DNA from: Curtobacterium sp. MCSS17_008
GTDB lineage: Bacteria; Actinomycetota; Actinomycetes; Actinomycetales; Microbacteriaceae
Assembly: GCF_003234185.1 (NCBI RefSeq)
Contig: NZ_QKSM01000002.1
Location: 265,415-329,414, forward strand
Direction of reading: 5' to 3'
DNA: 64,000 nucleotides
Position numbers and translations under genes: made by a program. Of the stretch, positions 44,249-52,479 are shown piece after piece. Position 1 is the first letter of the stretch, and every line of letters begins with the position of its first letter. The notes under the pieces are model-generated. The model did not search any database, was not told the origin of the DNA, and saw nothing but the letters and a program-made list of their open reading frames with translations.

Positions 44249-45142
44249 TCAGCGCGTCCGCGTGGCACGGGCACGCACGGCCAGGGCCACCCGGAGTGCA
44301 GCGCGCAGCGGCCAGAGCCACCACGCAGCGTACTTGCCGGCCAGGAAGCGGTAGGCGCTCTCGTGGTGGGCACGGCGCATGCGGTCCGAGGACCCGCGCG
44401 TCGCGGTTCCGCCCACGTGGGTGGCGACCGCCTCGGGCTCGTACACGTTCCGCAGCCCCAGTCGGCCGATGCGCCACCCCAGGTCGACGTCCTCGAAGTA
44501 CATGAAGTACGCCTCGTCGAACCCGCCGAGCCGGTCGAGCACGTCGCGCCGCACCAGCACGCAGGCACCCGAGAGCCAGCCGGCGTCCCGGCGCACCGTG
44601 TGGTCGCCCTCCTGCCGGTACCGCTTCGTCCACGGGTTCCCGGGCCAGACGTTGGCGAACACCGCGTGCCCGAGACCGGTCCGGAGCGAGGGCACGAGCC
44701 GGGCCGAGGGGTAGACCTCGCCGTCCGGTTCGAGCAGGCGCGGACCGACGGCTCCGATCCTCGGGTCCGTCGTCGCCGTCTCGAGCATCCGGTCGAGGGC
44801 GCCGGGTGCCAGGACGACGTCGGGGTTCGACACGAGCACCCACCGGACGTCGGGGTCCAGCGTGGCCACCGCGCGGTTCACGGCGGCGCCGTACCCGAGG
44901 TTCGCACCGACCGGGACGAAGCGCGCCCCGGCGGCCTCGGTGGTCTCCCGCAGCCGGTCGGCGGTCGCGGAGTCGTTGTCGGCGACGACGACGTCGACGA
45001 CCCGCGTGCTCGCTGCGGCGGTCGACGTGAGGAACGCCGGCAGCACGTCGTCGGAGTTGTACGAGACGGTGACGATCGCGGCCCGCCCGGGGGCGGCGGC
45101 GCGGAGCCCGTCGGTGCGGGGCTGGTCGGTGCCGACGCTCAC
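44249..45142 (-). CDS. Rhamnosyltransferase-like glycosyltransferase family 2
   Basis: WbbL-type GT2 enzyme of 297 residues. Seen are AIVTVSYNSDDVLPAFL, VVVADNDSATADRL, LVSNPDVVLAPGAL (DxD-like), and WLSGACVLVRRDVLDRLGGFDEAYFMYFEDVDLGWR, the family's acceptor-site block. The GTG start overlaps the stop of the upstream GT4 gene as GTGA, so the two are coupled. Rhamnose as donor is suggested by family and by rml genes nearby. Confidence 0.87.
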   Translation of the reverse strand: MSVGTDQPRTDGLRAAAPGRAAIVTVSYNSDDVLPAFLTSTAAASTRVVDVVVADNDSATADRLRETTEAAGARFVPVGANLGYGAAVNRAVATLDPDVRWVLVSNPDVVLAPGALDRMLETATTDPRIGAVGPRLLEPDGEVYPSARLVPSLRTGLGHAVFANVWPGNPWTKRYRQEGDHTVRRDAGWLSGACVLVRRDVLDRLGGFDEAYFMYFEDVDLGWRIGRLGLRNVYEPEAVATHVGGTATRGSSDRMRRAHHESAYRFLAGKYAAWWLWPLRAALRVALAVRARATRTR

Positions 45143-46266
45143 GCGTACACCTCCAGGTGCCGCTCGGCGCAGGCGGCCCATGTGAACGTCGCCGCCCGGT
45201 CACGCGCCCGGCGCACCCGGTCCGCACGGACCGCCGACGGGGTGTCGAGCATCGCCGCCAGGGCCTCGAGGATCGCGTCGGTGTCGGGCTCGGTGTAGGT
45301 GACCGCGTCGCCGCCGACCTCGGGGATCGCCAACCGTTGGGTCGTGAGCACGTCGCCGCCGGACGCCATGGCCTCGAGCACCGGGAGCCCGAAGCCCTCG
45401 CCCGTGCTCGGGTAGGCGGTCACGCGTGCGGCCCCGAGCAGGACGCGCAGCTCCTCGATCGGCAGGTACCCCAGGTACCGCAGGGAGGCGCCGGGCACGT
45501 CGCCCGCCGCGGTCAGCTCGGCACGGGCCGCGTCGTCCCAGCCGAGGCCGCCCGCGACGAGCAGCGGCGGCACGCCGTCGCGGCGCTCGCGCAGTCGCCG
45601 GTGCGCGGCGACGAGCGCGGGCACCTGCTTGCGGGGCTCGACGGTCCCGAGGAACGCGAGCCAGTCGGTGCTGTCGTCGAGCCCGTGGGCTGCTCGGAAC
45701 GCGTCCGTCTCGGCCGGCGTCGGGACCCGGAACACGGTGGTGTCGACACCGAGGTGGGCGACGGTCGTCCGACGACGGGGGCGCCCCGCCAGGCGGTCGA
45801 GCTCTGCGACCGTCGCCGCGCTGGGCGCGACGGTGGCCCGCGCCCAACGCCGCGCGAGCCGGGTCCAGGTGCGGAAGAACGCCACCTTGAGCCGGGAGTG
45901 CGCCGCGGGGTCCGAGAAGAACGTCGCGTCGTGCAGGGTCACGACGGTGCTGGAGGCGTGGGTCACCGGGAACGTGTAGTGCGGACTGTGCAGGACGCTC
46001 GCCCCGGTGCGACGGAGCAGCCCGGGCAGACCGACCTGCTCCCAGAGCAGCCGGAGCGGTCGGGACGCGGTCCAGGCCGGGGACGCGTGGTACCGGTGCG
46101 TGGGTGCGAGCTCGCGGAGCCACTCGACGTCGTCCGGTTTCGCGACCACGTCGACGCGGACGTCGAGCTCGCCGAGGCCCTGCAGCAGCCCGGCGATGTA
46201 GCGCGCGACGCCGCCACGGTTCGGCGGCACCGAGGTGGCGTCGACGAGCACGGGGAGCGCCCGCAC
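45139..46266 (-). CDS. Glycosyltransferase family 4
   Basis: GT-B enzyme, 375 residues. It opens VLVDATSVPPNRGGVARYIAGL, with VVTLHDATFFSDP in the N-terminal half, AFLGTVEPRKQVPALVAAH and EGFGLPVLEAMASGGDVL (EX7E) in the C-terminal half. The GTG start is 1 bp from the stop of the ABC ATPase gene and its own stop overlaps the next transferase. So wzm, wzt, GT4 and GT2 are one operon from 48415 down to 44249. Confidence 0.89.
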   Translation of the reverse strand: MRALPVLVDATSVPPNRGGVARYIAGLLQGLGELDVRVDVVAKPDDVEWLRELAPTHRYHASPAWTASRPLRLLWEQVGLPGLLRRTGASVLHSPHYTFPVTHASSTVVTLHDATFFSDPAAHSRLKVAFFRTWTRLARRWARATVAPSAATVAELDRLAGRPRRRTTVAHLGVDTTVFRVPTPAETDAFRAAHGLDDSTDWLAFLGTVEPRKQVPALVAAHRRLRERRDGVPPLLVAGGLGWDDAARAELTAAGDVPGASLRYLGYLPIEELRVLLGAARVTAYPSTGEGFGLPVLEAMASGGDVLTTQRLAIPEVGGDAVTYTEPDTDAILEALAAMLDTPSAVRADRVRRARDRAATFTWAACAERHLEVYA

Positions 46267-46267
46267 G

Positions 46268-47515
46268 TCAGCGGACCTGGCGCTCGGTGGTCTTCGTCCA
46301 GGCGATGCCGGACTGCGTGTCCTCGTCCGCGACGACGAAGCGCGCCGCCTCGCGCTGGATCACGATGTGCTCACCGTTCGGCTTCGCGAGGAAGACGTGG
46401 ACGAAGTACTGACCGCCGCCGAGGCGCAGGTCGTGGAGGTGCCACTCGACGGTCGCGGCGCCGTCCAGGGGGTCGTGGCGGGTCTGCAGCTGGCGGCTGT
46501 CGACGCCGAAGGCGGGGTGACCGAGGTGCGTCTCGATCTTGATGCCGGCTCGCCACTCCGGCAGCAGGGTCGTGTGCGAGAAGGTGGCCCGGACGACCAG
46601 GTCGTCCCCGTGCTCGTGCTCGGCGCCGGGCTCCTTGCCCGGGATCTCGAGCTCGACGTGCTCGACCCTGCCCGGGCTCGCCTCGTCCTCGGGGTGGTTC
46701 GCCTCGACCTCGGCGACCCGGCGGTCCTCGAGGATCTCGCGGAAGTTCTTCACCGCCAGGCGCGCGGAGCCCTGGAACTTGACCTCGCCGTGGTGCAGGA
46801 CGACGGCGGAGTCGCACAGTTCCTGCACCTGTCCGAGGGAGTGCGACACGAGGATGATCGTGCGGCCCTGCTCCTGGAACTCGCGGATCTTGTCGAGGCA
46901 CTTCTTCTGGAACTGCTCGTCGCCGACGGCGAGGACCTCGTCCACGAGCAGGACGTCGGGGTCGGTGTTGATCGCGACGGCGAAGGCCAGTCGCACGTAC
47001 ATGCCCGACGAGTAGAACTTCACCTGCGTGTCGATGAAGTCGCCGATGCCGGAGAACTGCAGGATGTCCTCGAACCGGGCCTCGGTCTCCTCCTGCGTCT
47101 GCCCGAGGATCGCCGCGTTGAGGTAGACGTTCTCGCGTCCGGTGAGGTCGGGGTGGAACCCGGCGCCGAGCTCGATGAGCGCCGCCAGCCGCCCGCGCCG
47201 TTCGACCGAGCCGGAGCTCGGCTCGAGGATGCCGCCGATCGTCTTGAGCAGGGTCGACTTGCCGGAGCCGTTCGGACCGAGCAGGCCGATCGTGGTGCCC
47301 GCGGGGATGTCGAGGCTGACGTCGCGCAGGGCCCAGAAGTCCTCGCTGTGCCGGCGGCCGGCGCGCCCGAGCGTGACGACGCGCTCCTTCAGCGAGTTGT
47401 CCTTGCGGATCGTGAACTTCTTCGAGACGTTGCGGACCGTCACGACGTTCGGGGCGTCGGCGAAGGGCGACGTCGGCGAGCCGGCGGCGGTGGTCGTGTC
47501 GTTGTCGATGCTCAT
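46268..47515 (-). CDS. wzt: Polysaccharide ABC exporter ATPase (Wzt-like, with C-terminal extension)
   Basis: Powers export of a lipid-linked polysaccharide through the permease next door. The 415 residues have Walker A LLGPNGSGKST (79-88), signature YSSGMYVRLAFAVA near 170, and Walker B VLLVDEVLAVGDE near 195. A C-terminal extension of about 130 residues (from ~285, rich in beta strands, ending WTKTTERQVR) resembles the Wzt C-terminal domain that binds the glycan end in some O-antigen exporters. It starts 3 bp after the permease gene. Confidence 0.9.
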   Translation of the reverse strand: MSIDNDTTTAAGSPTSPFADAPNVVTVRNVSKKFTIRKDNSLKERVVTLGRAGRRHSEDFWALRDVSLDIPAGTTIGLLGPNGSGKSTLLKTIGGILEPSSGSVERRGRLAALIELGAGFHPDLTGRENVYLNAAILGQTQEETEARFEDILQFSGIGDFIDTQVKFYSSGMYVRLAFAVAINTDPDVLLVDEVLAVGDEQFQKKCLDKIREFQEQGRTIILVSHSLGQVQELCDSAVVLHHGEVKFQGSARLAVKNFREILEDRRVAEVEANHPEDEASPGRVEHVELEIPGKEPGAEHEHGDDLVVRATFSHTTLLPEWRAGIKIETHLGHPAFGVDSRQLQTRHDPLDGAATVEWHLHDLRLGGGQYFVHVFLAKPNGEHIVIQREAARFVVADEDTQSGIAWTKTTERQVR

Positions 47516-47518
47516 CGA

Positions 47519-48415
47519 TCAGATCTCCTGGGCGAAGTTGCCCTGCAGCTTGGCGAACACGCGCTGGCACGCGAACAGGGCGACGAGCCCGACGACCGCG
47601 GCGATGCCGAGGCGGAGCAGCAGGTGCTCGGGGTACTGCGCGTCGTCCCCGGCGGACCAGAAGGCCCGGTGGATGCCGAGCACCGCGAGCGTGATCGGGT
47701 TGGACGTGTACAGGGTCAGCAACCACTCCGGAGCGCGGCTGGCGACCATCTGCCAGCTGTAGACGATCGGCGAGCCCCACATGAGCAGGAGCACGAGCAC
47801 CTCGACGAGGTACTGCATGTCGCGCAGGTACACGTTGAGCGCGGCGAGCAGGAGCGCGAGCGCCGTGGCCCAGATGAGGATCACGATCGTCGCCGGGAAG
47901 AAGAACAGCAGGTCGGGGCGCCACCAGGCGAAGCCGCTCTGCAGGACGGCGGCCACGAGCAGCACGACCAGCTGGACGCCGAAGTTGAAGAGTGCGGAGC
48001 CGACGCTCGCGAGCGGGTAGATCTCGCGCGGCAGGTACACCTTCTTGATGAGGCCGGCGTTGCTGACGATCGACGCGGTCCCCGACGCGACGATCTCGCT
48101 GAACAGGCCGTAGAGCGTCAGCCCGGAGAACACGTAGATCGCGAACTCGGGGATGTTGCGCGAGGCACCGAGGATCTGCCCGAGCACGAAGTAGTAGATG
48201 GCGAGCTGCACCAGCGGCCGGATGAGGGTCCAGGCGAAGCCGAGGACGCTGTCCTTGTACCGGGACTTGAGGTCGCGGCGGATCAGCAGGTCGAGCAGCT
48301 GTCGGTGCGCGAGGACCTCGCGGACCGACCCCACCACGGCGGACGCGGGGCGGCCCGCGGGGACCATGCGTTCCTGCCGGAGGCGTTCGAACCGCTCGGT
48401 GACGATGTTGCTCAT
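47519..48415 (-). CDS. wzm: Polysaccharide ABC exporter permease (Wzm-like)
   Basis: ABC-2 type membrane subunit, 298 residues, six hydrophobic helices. Seen are IRRDLKSRYKDSVLGFAWTLIRPL in the coupling helix region (given in parts: RRDLKSRYKDS; LGFAWTLIRP), VFSGLTLYGLFSEIV, and MWGSPIVYSW. This matches the ABC2_membrane family of O-antigen/teichoic acid exporters. ATG has AGAGGAA upstream. First gene of the export/transferase operon; paired with wzt. Confidence 0.92.
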   Translation of the reverse strand: MSNIVTERFERLRQERMVPAGRPASAVVGSVREVLAHRQLLDLLIRRDLKSRYKDSVLGFAWTLIRPLVQLAIYYFVLGQILGASRNIPEFAIYVFSGLTLYGLFSEIVASGTASIVSNAGLIKKVYLPREIYPLASVGSALFNFGVQLVVLLVAAVLQSGFAWWRPDLLFFFPATIVILIWATALALLLAALNVYLRDMQYLVEVLVLLLMWGSPIVYSWQMVASRAPEWLLTLYTSNPITLAVLGIHRAFWSAGDDAQYPEHLLLRLGIAAVVGLVALFACQRVFAKLQGNFAQEI

Positions 48416-48430
48416 GCGTTCCTCTGTGTT

Positions 48431-48459
48431 CGTGCACTGGGGGTGGTCGTGCACTGGGG
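48431..48459. repeat. 12-bp direct repeat in the wzm leader
   Basis: CGTGCACTGGGG occurs at 48431-48442 and 48448-48459, 17 bp apart start to start. Both copies lie just downstream of the predicted start of the wzm transcript. Confidence 0.7.
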
Positions 48460-48468
48460 CGACGGACA

Positions 48469-48474
48469 ACTGTA
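48469..48474 (-). promoter_or_regulatory. -10 box TACAGT of the wzm-wzt operon
   Basis: TACAGT (with TG two bases upstream) on the minus strand, 53 bp before the wzm ATG. Upstream gene ends at 48507. Confidence 0.5.
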
Positions 48475-48506
48475 CATCGCAGCCCCGCGCACCCTCGGTG
48501 TGGACG

Positions 48507-51074
48507 TCAGCGCCCGTTCTTGCTCTCGCGCATGAGCCGCACGCGGTCCTGGACCTTGGCGCGGAGCCCGGAGACGCCGTTCTGTCGCAGGTACCACGTG
48601 GCCAGTCGGACGTCCCGGACGACGCCGTGGCGGCTGTTGGCGATCTCGTGGAACTCCATCTCCCGCTGCCGCGCCGGGCTGAGTGCGACGCGGGGCCGGC
48701 TCCCCGCCGTGACCGAACCGGCGGGTACGGCCGCGTCGTGCGCGCGGTCCGCGGCCGGCTGCGGGTCCTTGCAGAACTCGACGAGCGGCGCGAGCGCGCG
48801 CTCCCAGGTGAAGTCGCTCCGCACGCGTCGCACGGCGTCGCGGGCGGCCTGCGCGGCCTCGGGGTCGTACAGCATCGACTCGAGCGCGGTAGCCAGGGCG
48901 TCGACGTCGCGTTCCCGCACCGCGACGCCCATGCCCTCGGCGGCGACGAGGTCCCCGAAGCTGTCACCGTCGGTCGTGACGATCGGCAGGTTCGCCCACA
49001 TGTAGTCGAGGATGCGGGTGCGGAACGAGAACGTCGTCTCGATGTGCGCGAAGTGCGTGCTCACGCCGGCGTCGGCCTCGAGCAGGTAGTTCTGGCGGTC
49101 GTCGAGGGCGACCCACTGCTCGTTGAAGAAGACGTGCTTGCCGGTGAGGCCGAGCTCGTCGCTGATCCGACGGGTCTCGGAGACGATGGCCATCTCGGGG
49201 ACGTCCGGGTTCGGGTGCGCGACGCCGAGGAAGAACAGCCGGACGTCGTCGTGGCGCTCGGCCACCTGGGCGATCGCACGGACGAGCGACGGGGTGTCGA
49301 ACCAGTTGTAGATGCCGCCGCCCCAGATGACGACCTTGTCGTCCTCGCCGATGCCCGGGGTGACGCCGCGGATCGCCTTGCGCTCGTGCTGCGGGGGCTT
49401 CGAGTCCATGCCGAAGGGTGCGATGGCGATGAGCTTCTCGAGGTTGTCGTCGGCGAGGTAGTTGTCCGGGTTGACCCGGCCGACCGCCGCGAGCTGGCCG
49501 AGCCAGAACAGGCGCTGCCGCTCCGAGGCGCACAGGAAGAAGTCGCCGCGCTCGAGCTGGGCGTTGATGACCTCGGTGGTGCTGGTCACCTGGTTGCGCC
49601 AGCCGACGTCGCCGTTGTCGCGGGCCTGCTCGAGCTGCTCCAGGTGCATCGGGTCGTACAGGTCGACGACCATGATCTTGTTCGACTTCTGCAGGGTGGT
49701 GAAGTGGTGCAGCGCGTAGCCCTGGAAGAAGATGACGTCGGCCCACTCCTCGTGCTCGCGCATCGCCCGCTCGTGCTGGAGCGGCACCCGCGCGACCTCG
49801 AAGGCGTCCGACTTGCGGTTCGCGACGTTCCAGGTCACCAGGCGCACGTCGTTGTCGGGGGAGAGCGCCTCGGCGATCTTCCACGCCCGCATGCCCGGTC
49901 CGGCCATCTTCTCGCCCAGCGCGTCGCCGGTGATGACGAGGACCTTCGTGCGGTGCATCGGCGCCTCGACGTCGAAGGACTCCAGGATGGCGCGGTAGCC
50001 CTCGAGGAAGTAGCCGTCCTCGAACAGCGGCTTGAAGGCGTCGCCGAACAGTCGGAACACGTCCTTGTCGCTCCGGACGCGCTGCGACTGGATCCGCCGG
50101 CGCTCCTCCGACAGGCGCGGCAGGTCGGCGACGAACTGGTCGAGCGCGAAGAACCCCGCGACGGTCTCCTTCGCGATCGGCGTCAGCGGGTCGAACTCGT
50201 CCGGAGCGCCGGTGAACCGGCGGATGTCGAACTCCTGCGAGTCGCGGCCGCTCTTCGCGACCGCACGGCGGGCGAGGAGCGCGAGCGCGGCGGGCAGGAA
50301 GACGCCGAGGTTCTCGTCCGACAGGTTCTTGTAGAGCAGGTGCAGCGCGTTCCGCTCGAGCAGGTACATCTCGCGGTGGTCGCCGAACGACTTCATCGAG
50401 CCGTGGTGCTTGTGGTAGACGACCGAGCGCGGCGCGAAGCGGACGCGGTACCCGAGCAGGTTGAGGCGCCAGCCCAGGTCGACGTCGTCGTAGAACATGA
50501 AGAGGCCGTCGTCGAAGCCGCCCACCTCGAGGAAGACGTCACGACGGACGAACAGCGCCGAACCCGTCCCGAACAGCAGGTCGCGCGGCTCGTCGAACCG
50601 GCCGTCGTCGACCTCGGCGATGTGCGCCTTGTAGCCCATGCCGAACCAGCTGAGGCCCGACTCGACGAAGTCGATCGTGCGCCCCTCCCAGTCGAGGACC
50701 TTGCTGGCGACCGCGGCGACGCGCGGACTCGGGGCGAACCCGGCGATGCCCTCCTTCACCCAGTCCGGGTGCGGCTTGGCGTCGTTGTTCAGGAACGCGA
50801 CCACGTCGCCGGTCGCCTCGCGTGCACCGAGGTTGCTGCCGCCGGTGAAGCCGAGGTTCTCGGGCGAGACGATGATGCGGACGTTCGTCCGGTCGCCGAG
50901 CGCCGCGCGGAGCCGTGCTTCGCTGTCGTCGCCGGAGCCGTTCTCCACGACGACGATCTCGAGCCGGTCCACGGGCCAGTCCACCTCGCTCAGGCGGGCG
51001 ATGCACTCGAGCGTGTCGTCCGTCCCGCGGAAGTTGATGACGACGACGGACACGCGGGGCGCGAAAGTGGACAT
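48507..51074 (-). CDS. Two-domain glycosyltransferase (GT2 fused to GT4-like)
   Basis: An 855-residue protein. Residues 1-260 form a WbbL-type GT2 domain: VSVVVINFRGTDDTLECI, VVENGSGDDS, AFLNNDAKPHPDW, and RRDVFLEVGGFDDGLFMFYDDVDLGWR. A helical linker follows. From about 375 to 760 a GT-B domain is seen: KVLVITGDALGEKMAGPGMRAW, VIFFQGYALHHF, VIWGGGIYNWFDTPSLVRA, and ILDYMWANLPIVTTDGD. The last ~80 residues are basic and helical. One polypeptide could add two sugars in succession. Single gene, read away from 51206, upstream of wzm. Confidence 0.88.
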   Translation of the reverse strand: MSTFAPRVSVVVINFRGTDDTLECIARLSEVDWPVDRLEIVVVENGSGDDSEARLRAALGDRTNVRIIVSPENLGFTGGSNLGAREATGDVVAFLNNDAKPHPDWVKEGIAGFAPSPRVAAVASKVLDWEGRTIDFVESGLSWFGMGYKAHIAEVDDGRFDEPRDLLFGTGSALFVRRDVFLEVGGFDDGLFMFYDDVDLGWRLNLLGYRVRFAPRSVVYHKHHGSMKSFGDHREMYLLERNALHLLYKNLSDENLGVFLPAALALLARRAVAKSGRDSQEFDIRRFTGAPDEFDPLTPIAKETVAGFFALDQFVADLPRLSEERRRIQSQRVRSDKDVFRLFGDAFKPLFEDGYFLEGYRAILESFDVEAPMHRTKVLVITGDALGEKMAGPGMRAWKIAEALSPDNDVRLVTWNVANRKSDAFEVARVPLQHERAMREHEEWADVIFFQGYALHHFTTLQKSNKIMVVDLYDPMHLEQLEQARDNGDVGWRNQVTSTTEVINAQLERGDFFLCASERQRLFWLGQLAAVGRVNPDNYLADDNLEKLIAIAPFGMDSKPPQHERKAIRGVTPGIGEDDKVVIWGGGIYNWFDTPSLVRAIAQVAERHDDVRLFFLGVAHPNPDVPEMAIVSETRRISDELGLTGKHVFFNEQWVALDDRQNYLLEADAGVSTHFAHIETTFSFRTRILDYMWANLPIVTTDGDSFGDLVAAEGMGVAVRERDVDALATALESMLYDPEAAQAARDAVRRVRSDFTWERALAPLVEFCKDPQPAADRAHDAAVPAGSVTAGSRPRVALSPARQREMEFHEIANSRHGVVRDVRLATWYLRQNGVSGLRAKVQDRVRLMRESKNGR

Positions 51075-51137
51075 GGACGAACTCCGTACATCGGCTTGCG
51101 GTGGTGCCCTCGGAACGGTGGCCCGGAAAGCGGCACC

Positions 51138-51143
51138 ACTATA
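51138..51143 (-). promoter_or_regulatory. Extended -10 box TATAGT of the GT2-GT4 gene
   Basis: TGGGTATAGT on the minus strand, 63 bp before the ATG at 51074; GGAG serves as ribosome binding site. Confidence 0.55.
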
Positions 51144-51205
51144 CCCACGCCCCCTCTGCGAGCCGCGGCGACGCCGGCGGGCGCCGGGCCTGCGACACTG
51201 GGCGC

Positions 51206-52237
51206 GTGGACGTCTCCGTGGTCATCGTCGACTGGCACCAGCCCGAGCTCACCCGACGCGCGATCGACTCCGTGCTCGCACAACGTGTCGACGCCGCGGT
51301 CGAGGTCGTGCTCGTCGTGAACGAGGCCGACGAGCCGACCGTGACCGCCTACCGAGCCGACCTGCCCTCGGTCGTCGTCGTGCCGGAGCCGGCGAACACC
51401 GGCTTCGCGGGCGGGGTCGCCCGCGGGATCGCGGCCGCCGGGGCACCGGTCGTCGTGCTCCTCAACAACGACGCGGTGGCCGACCACGGGTTCCTCGACC
51501 GAGGGCTCGCAGCGCTCGCCGCCGGGGGGGACCGGGTCGCGGCCGTGGCTGCGACCGTCGTCCTCGAGGGCGGCTTCGTACCGGTCCCCGTCGGTGGCGT
51601 GCCCGGTCCCGACGACCTGGTCGCCGGGGACGGGCGCCGCTGGCGGCGCGATCCCGACGGCCGCACGCTCGTCAACGGCACCGGGGTGGTGCTCGACCGC
51701 GTCGGGAACGGCCGCGACCGCGACTGGCTCCGTCCGCTGCAGGACGCTCCGGAGCAGGCGCCGCTCTTCGGGTTCTCCGGCGGCGCCGTGTTCCTGCGCC
51801 GTGACGCGCTCGCCGACGTCGGCGGTTTCGACGAGACCCTCTTCATGTACTACGAGGACCTCGACGTGTCCTGGCGGCTCCGGTTGGCCGGGTACGAGGT
51901 CCGGCACGCTCCCGACGCCGTCGCCACGCACCGGCACGCCGCGAGCTCCGGCAGCGATTCGCCACTGGTGCGCTACCAGAGCATGCGCAACCGCTTGGCG
52001 GTCGTGCTGCGCAACGGGTCGTCGGGGATGGTGCGTCGCGTCGTCCTGCGGACGCTCGCGCGGGCGGCGAGCGACCTGCTCCGGCCGGCCACCGCACAGC
52101 TCACGCGGGCGCAGTGGGTGCGGCTCGGCCGGGAGGCGCCCGCGGTCGTCGGACACGCACGTCGCGCCCGCCGCGGGGACCGTGTCGGCCGTGCGGCCCG
52201 TCGCGCGGTCGAGTCGCTCCTCGACCCGGTCGCCTGA
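51206..52237 (+). CDS. Glycosyltransferase family 2 (rhamnosyltransferase-like)
   Basis: WbbL-type GT2 enzyme, 343 residues. Motifs are VSVVIVDWHQPELTRRAID, NTGFAGGVARGIAAAG, VVLLNNDAVADHGFL, and GFSGGAVFLRRDALADVGGFDETLFMYYEDLDVSWR (first and second halves of the acceptor block). It is a paralogue of the N-terminal domain of the divergent gene at 48507 and of the gene at 44249. GTG start with GACACT 6 nt upstream. The C-terminal ~70 residues are Arg-rich and helical. Confidence 0.87.
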   Translation: MDVSVVIVDWHQPELTRRAIDSVLAQRVDAAVEVVLVVNEADEPTVTAYRADLPSVVVVPEPANTGFAGGVARGIAAAGAPVVVLLNNDAVADHGFLDRGLAALAAGGDRVAAVAATVVLEGGFVPVPVGGVPGPDDLVAGDGRRWRRDPDGRTLVNGTGVVLDRVGNGRDRDWLRPLQDAPEQAPLFGFSGGAVFLRRDALADVGGFDETLFMYYEDLDVSWRLRLAGYEVRHAPDAVATHRHAASSGSDSPLVRYQSMRNRLAVVLRNGSSGMVRRVVLRTLARAASDLLRPATAQLTRAQWVRLGREAPAVVGHARRARRGDRVGRAARRAVESLLDPVA

Positions 52238-52369
52238 GCGCGCCCACAGGTGTGCGCGCCGGGGCCGCTCCGTGCCGGCGGCCCGCCGGACCGGCGGTGC
52301 GTGGCGGCAGCGGGGCGCGCCTCCCGGACGGGGGACACGATGGGGGCTGTGTGATCCCTGTGACGGAGG

Positions 52370-52375
52370 TACAGT
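52370..52375 (+). promoter_or_regulatory. -10 box TACAGT of the lysozyme-like repeat protein gene
   Basis: TACAGT lies 104 bp before the GTG start. Just downstream, ACACGTGT (52382-52389) is a perfect 8-bp palindrome near the likely transcript start, a possible operator. Confidence 0.45.
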
Positions 52376-52479
52376 TTCGTGACACGTGTGGTCTGGGCCG
52401 TGGACAGGGTCGTCCCGGACCGCTCCCGGAACACGTGATCGCTCGCACCCGTCGTCCGCCCCTCAGGAAGGCCCCCGAC

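Noticed and set aside
48198..51320. 1040-codon plus-strand frame
   Set aside because: Antisense of the wzm and GT2-GT4 genes; low-complexity Val/Glu/Asp/Arg-rich translation without motifs.
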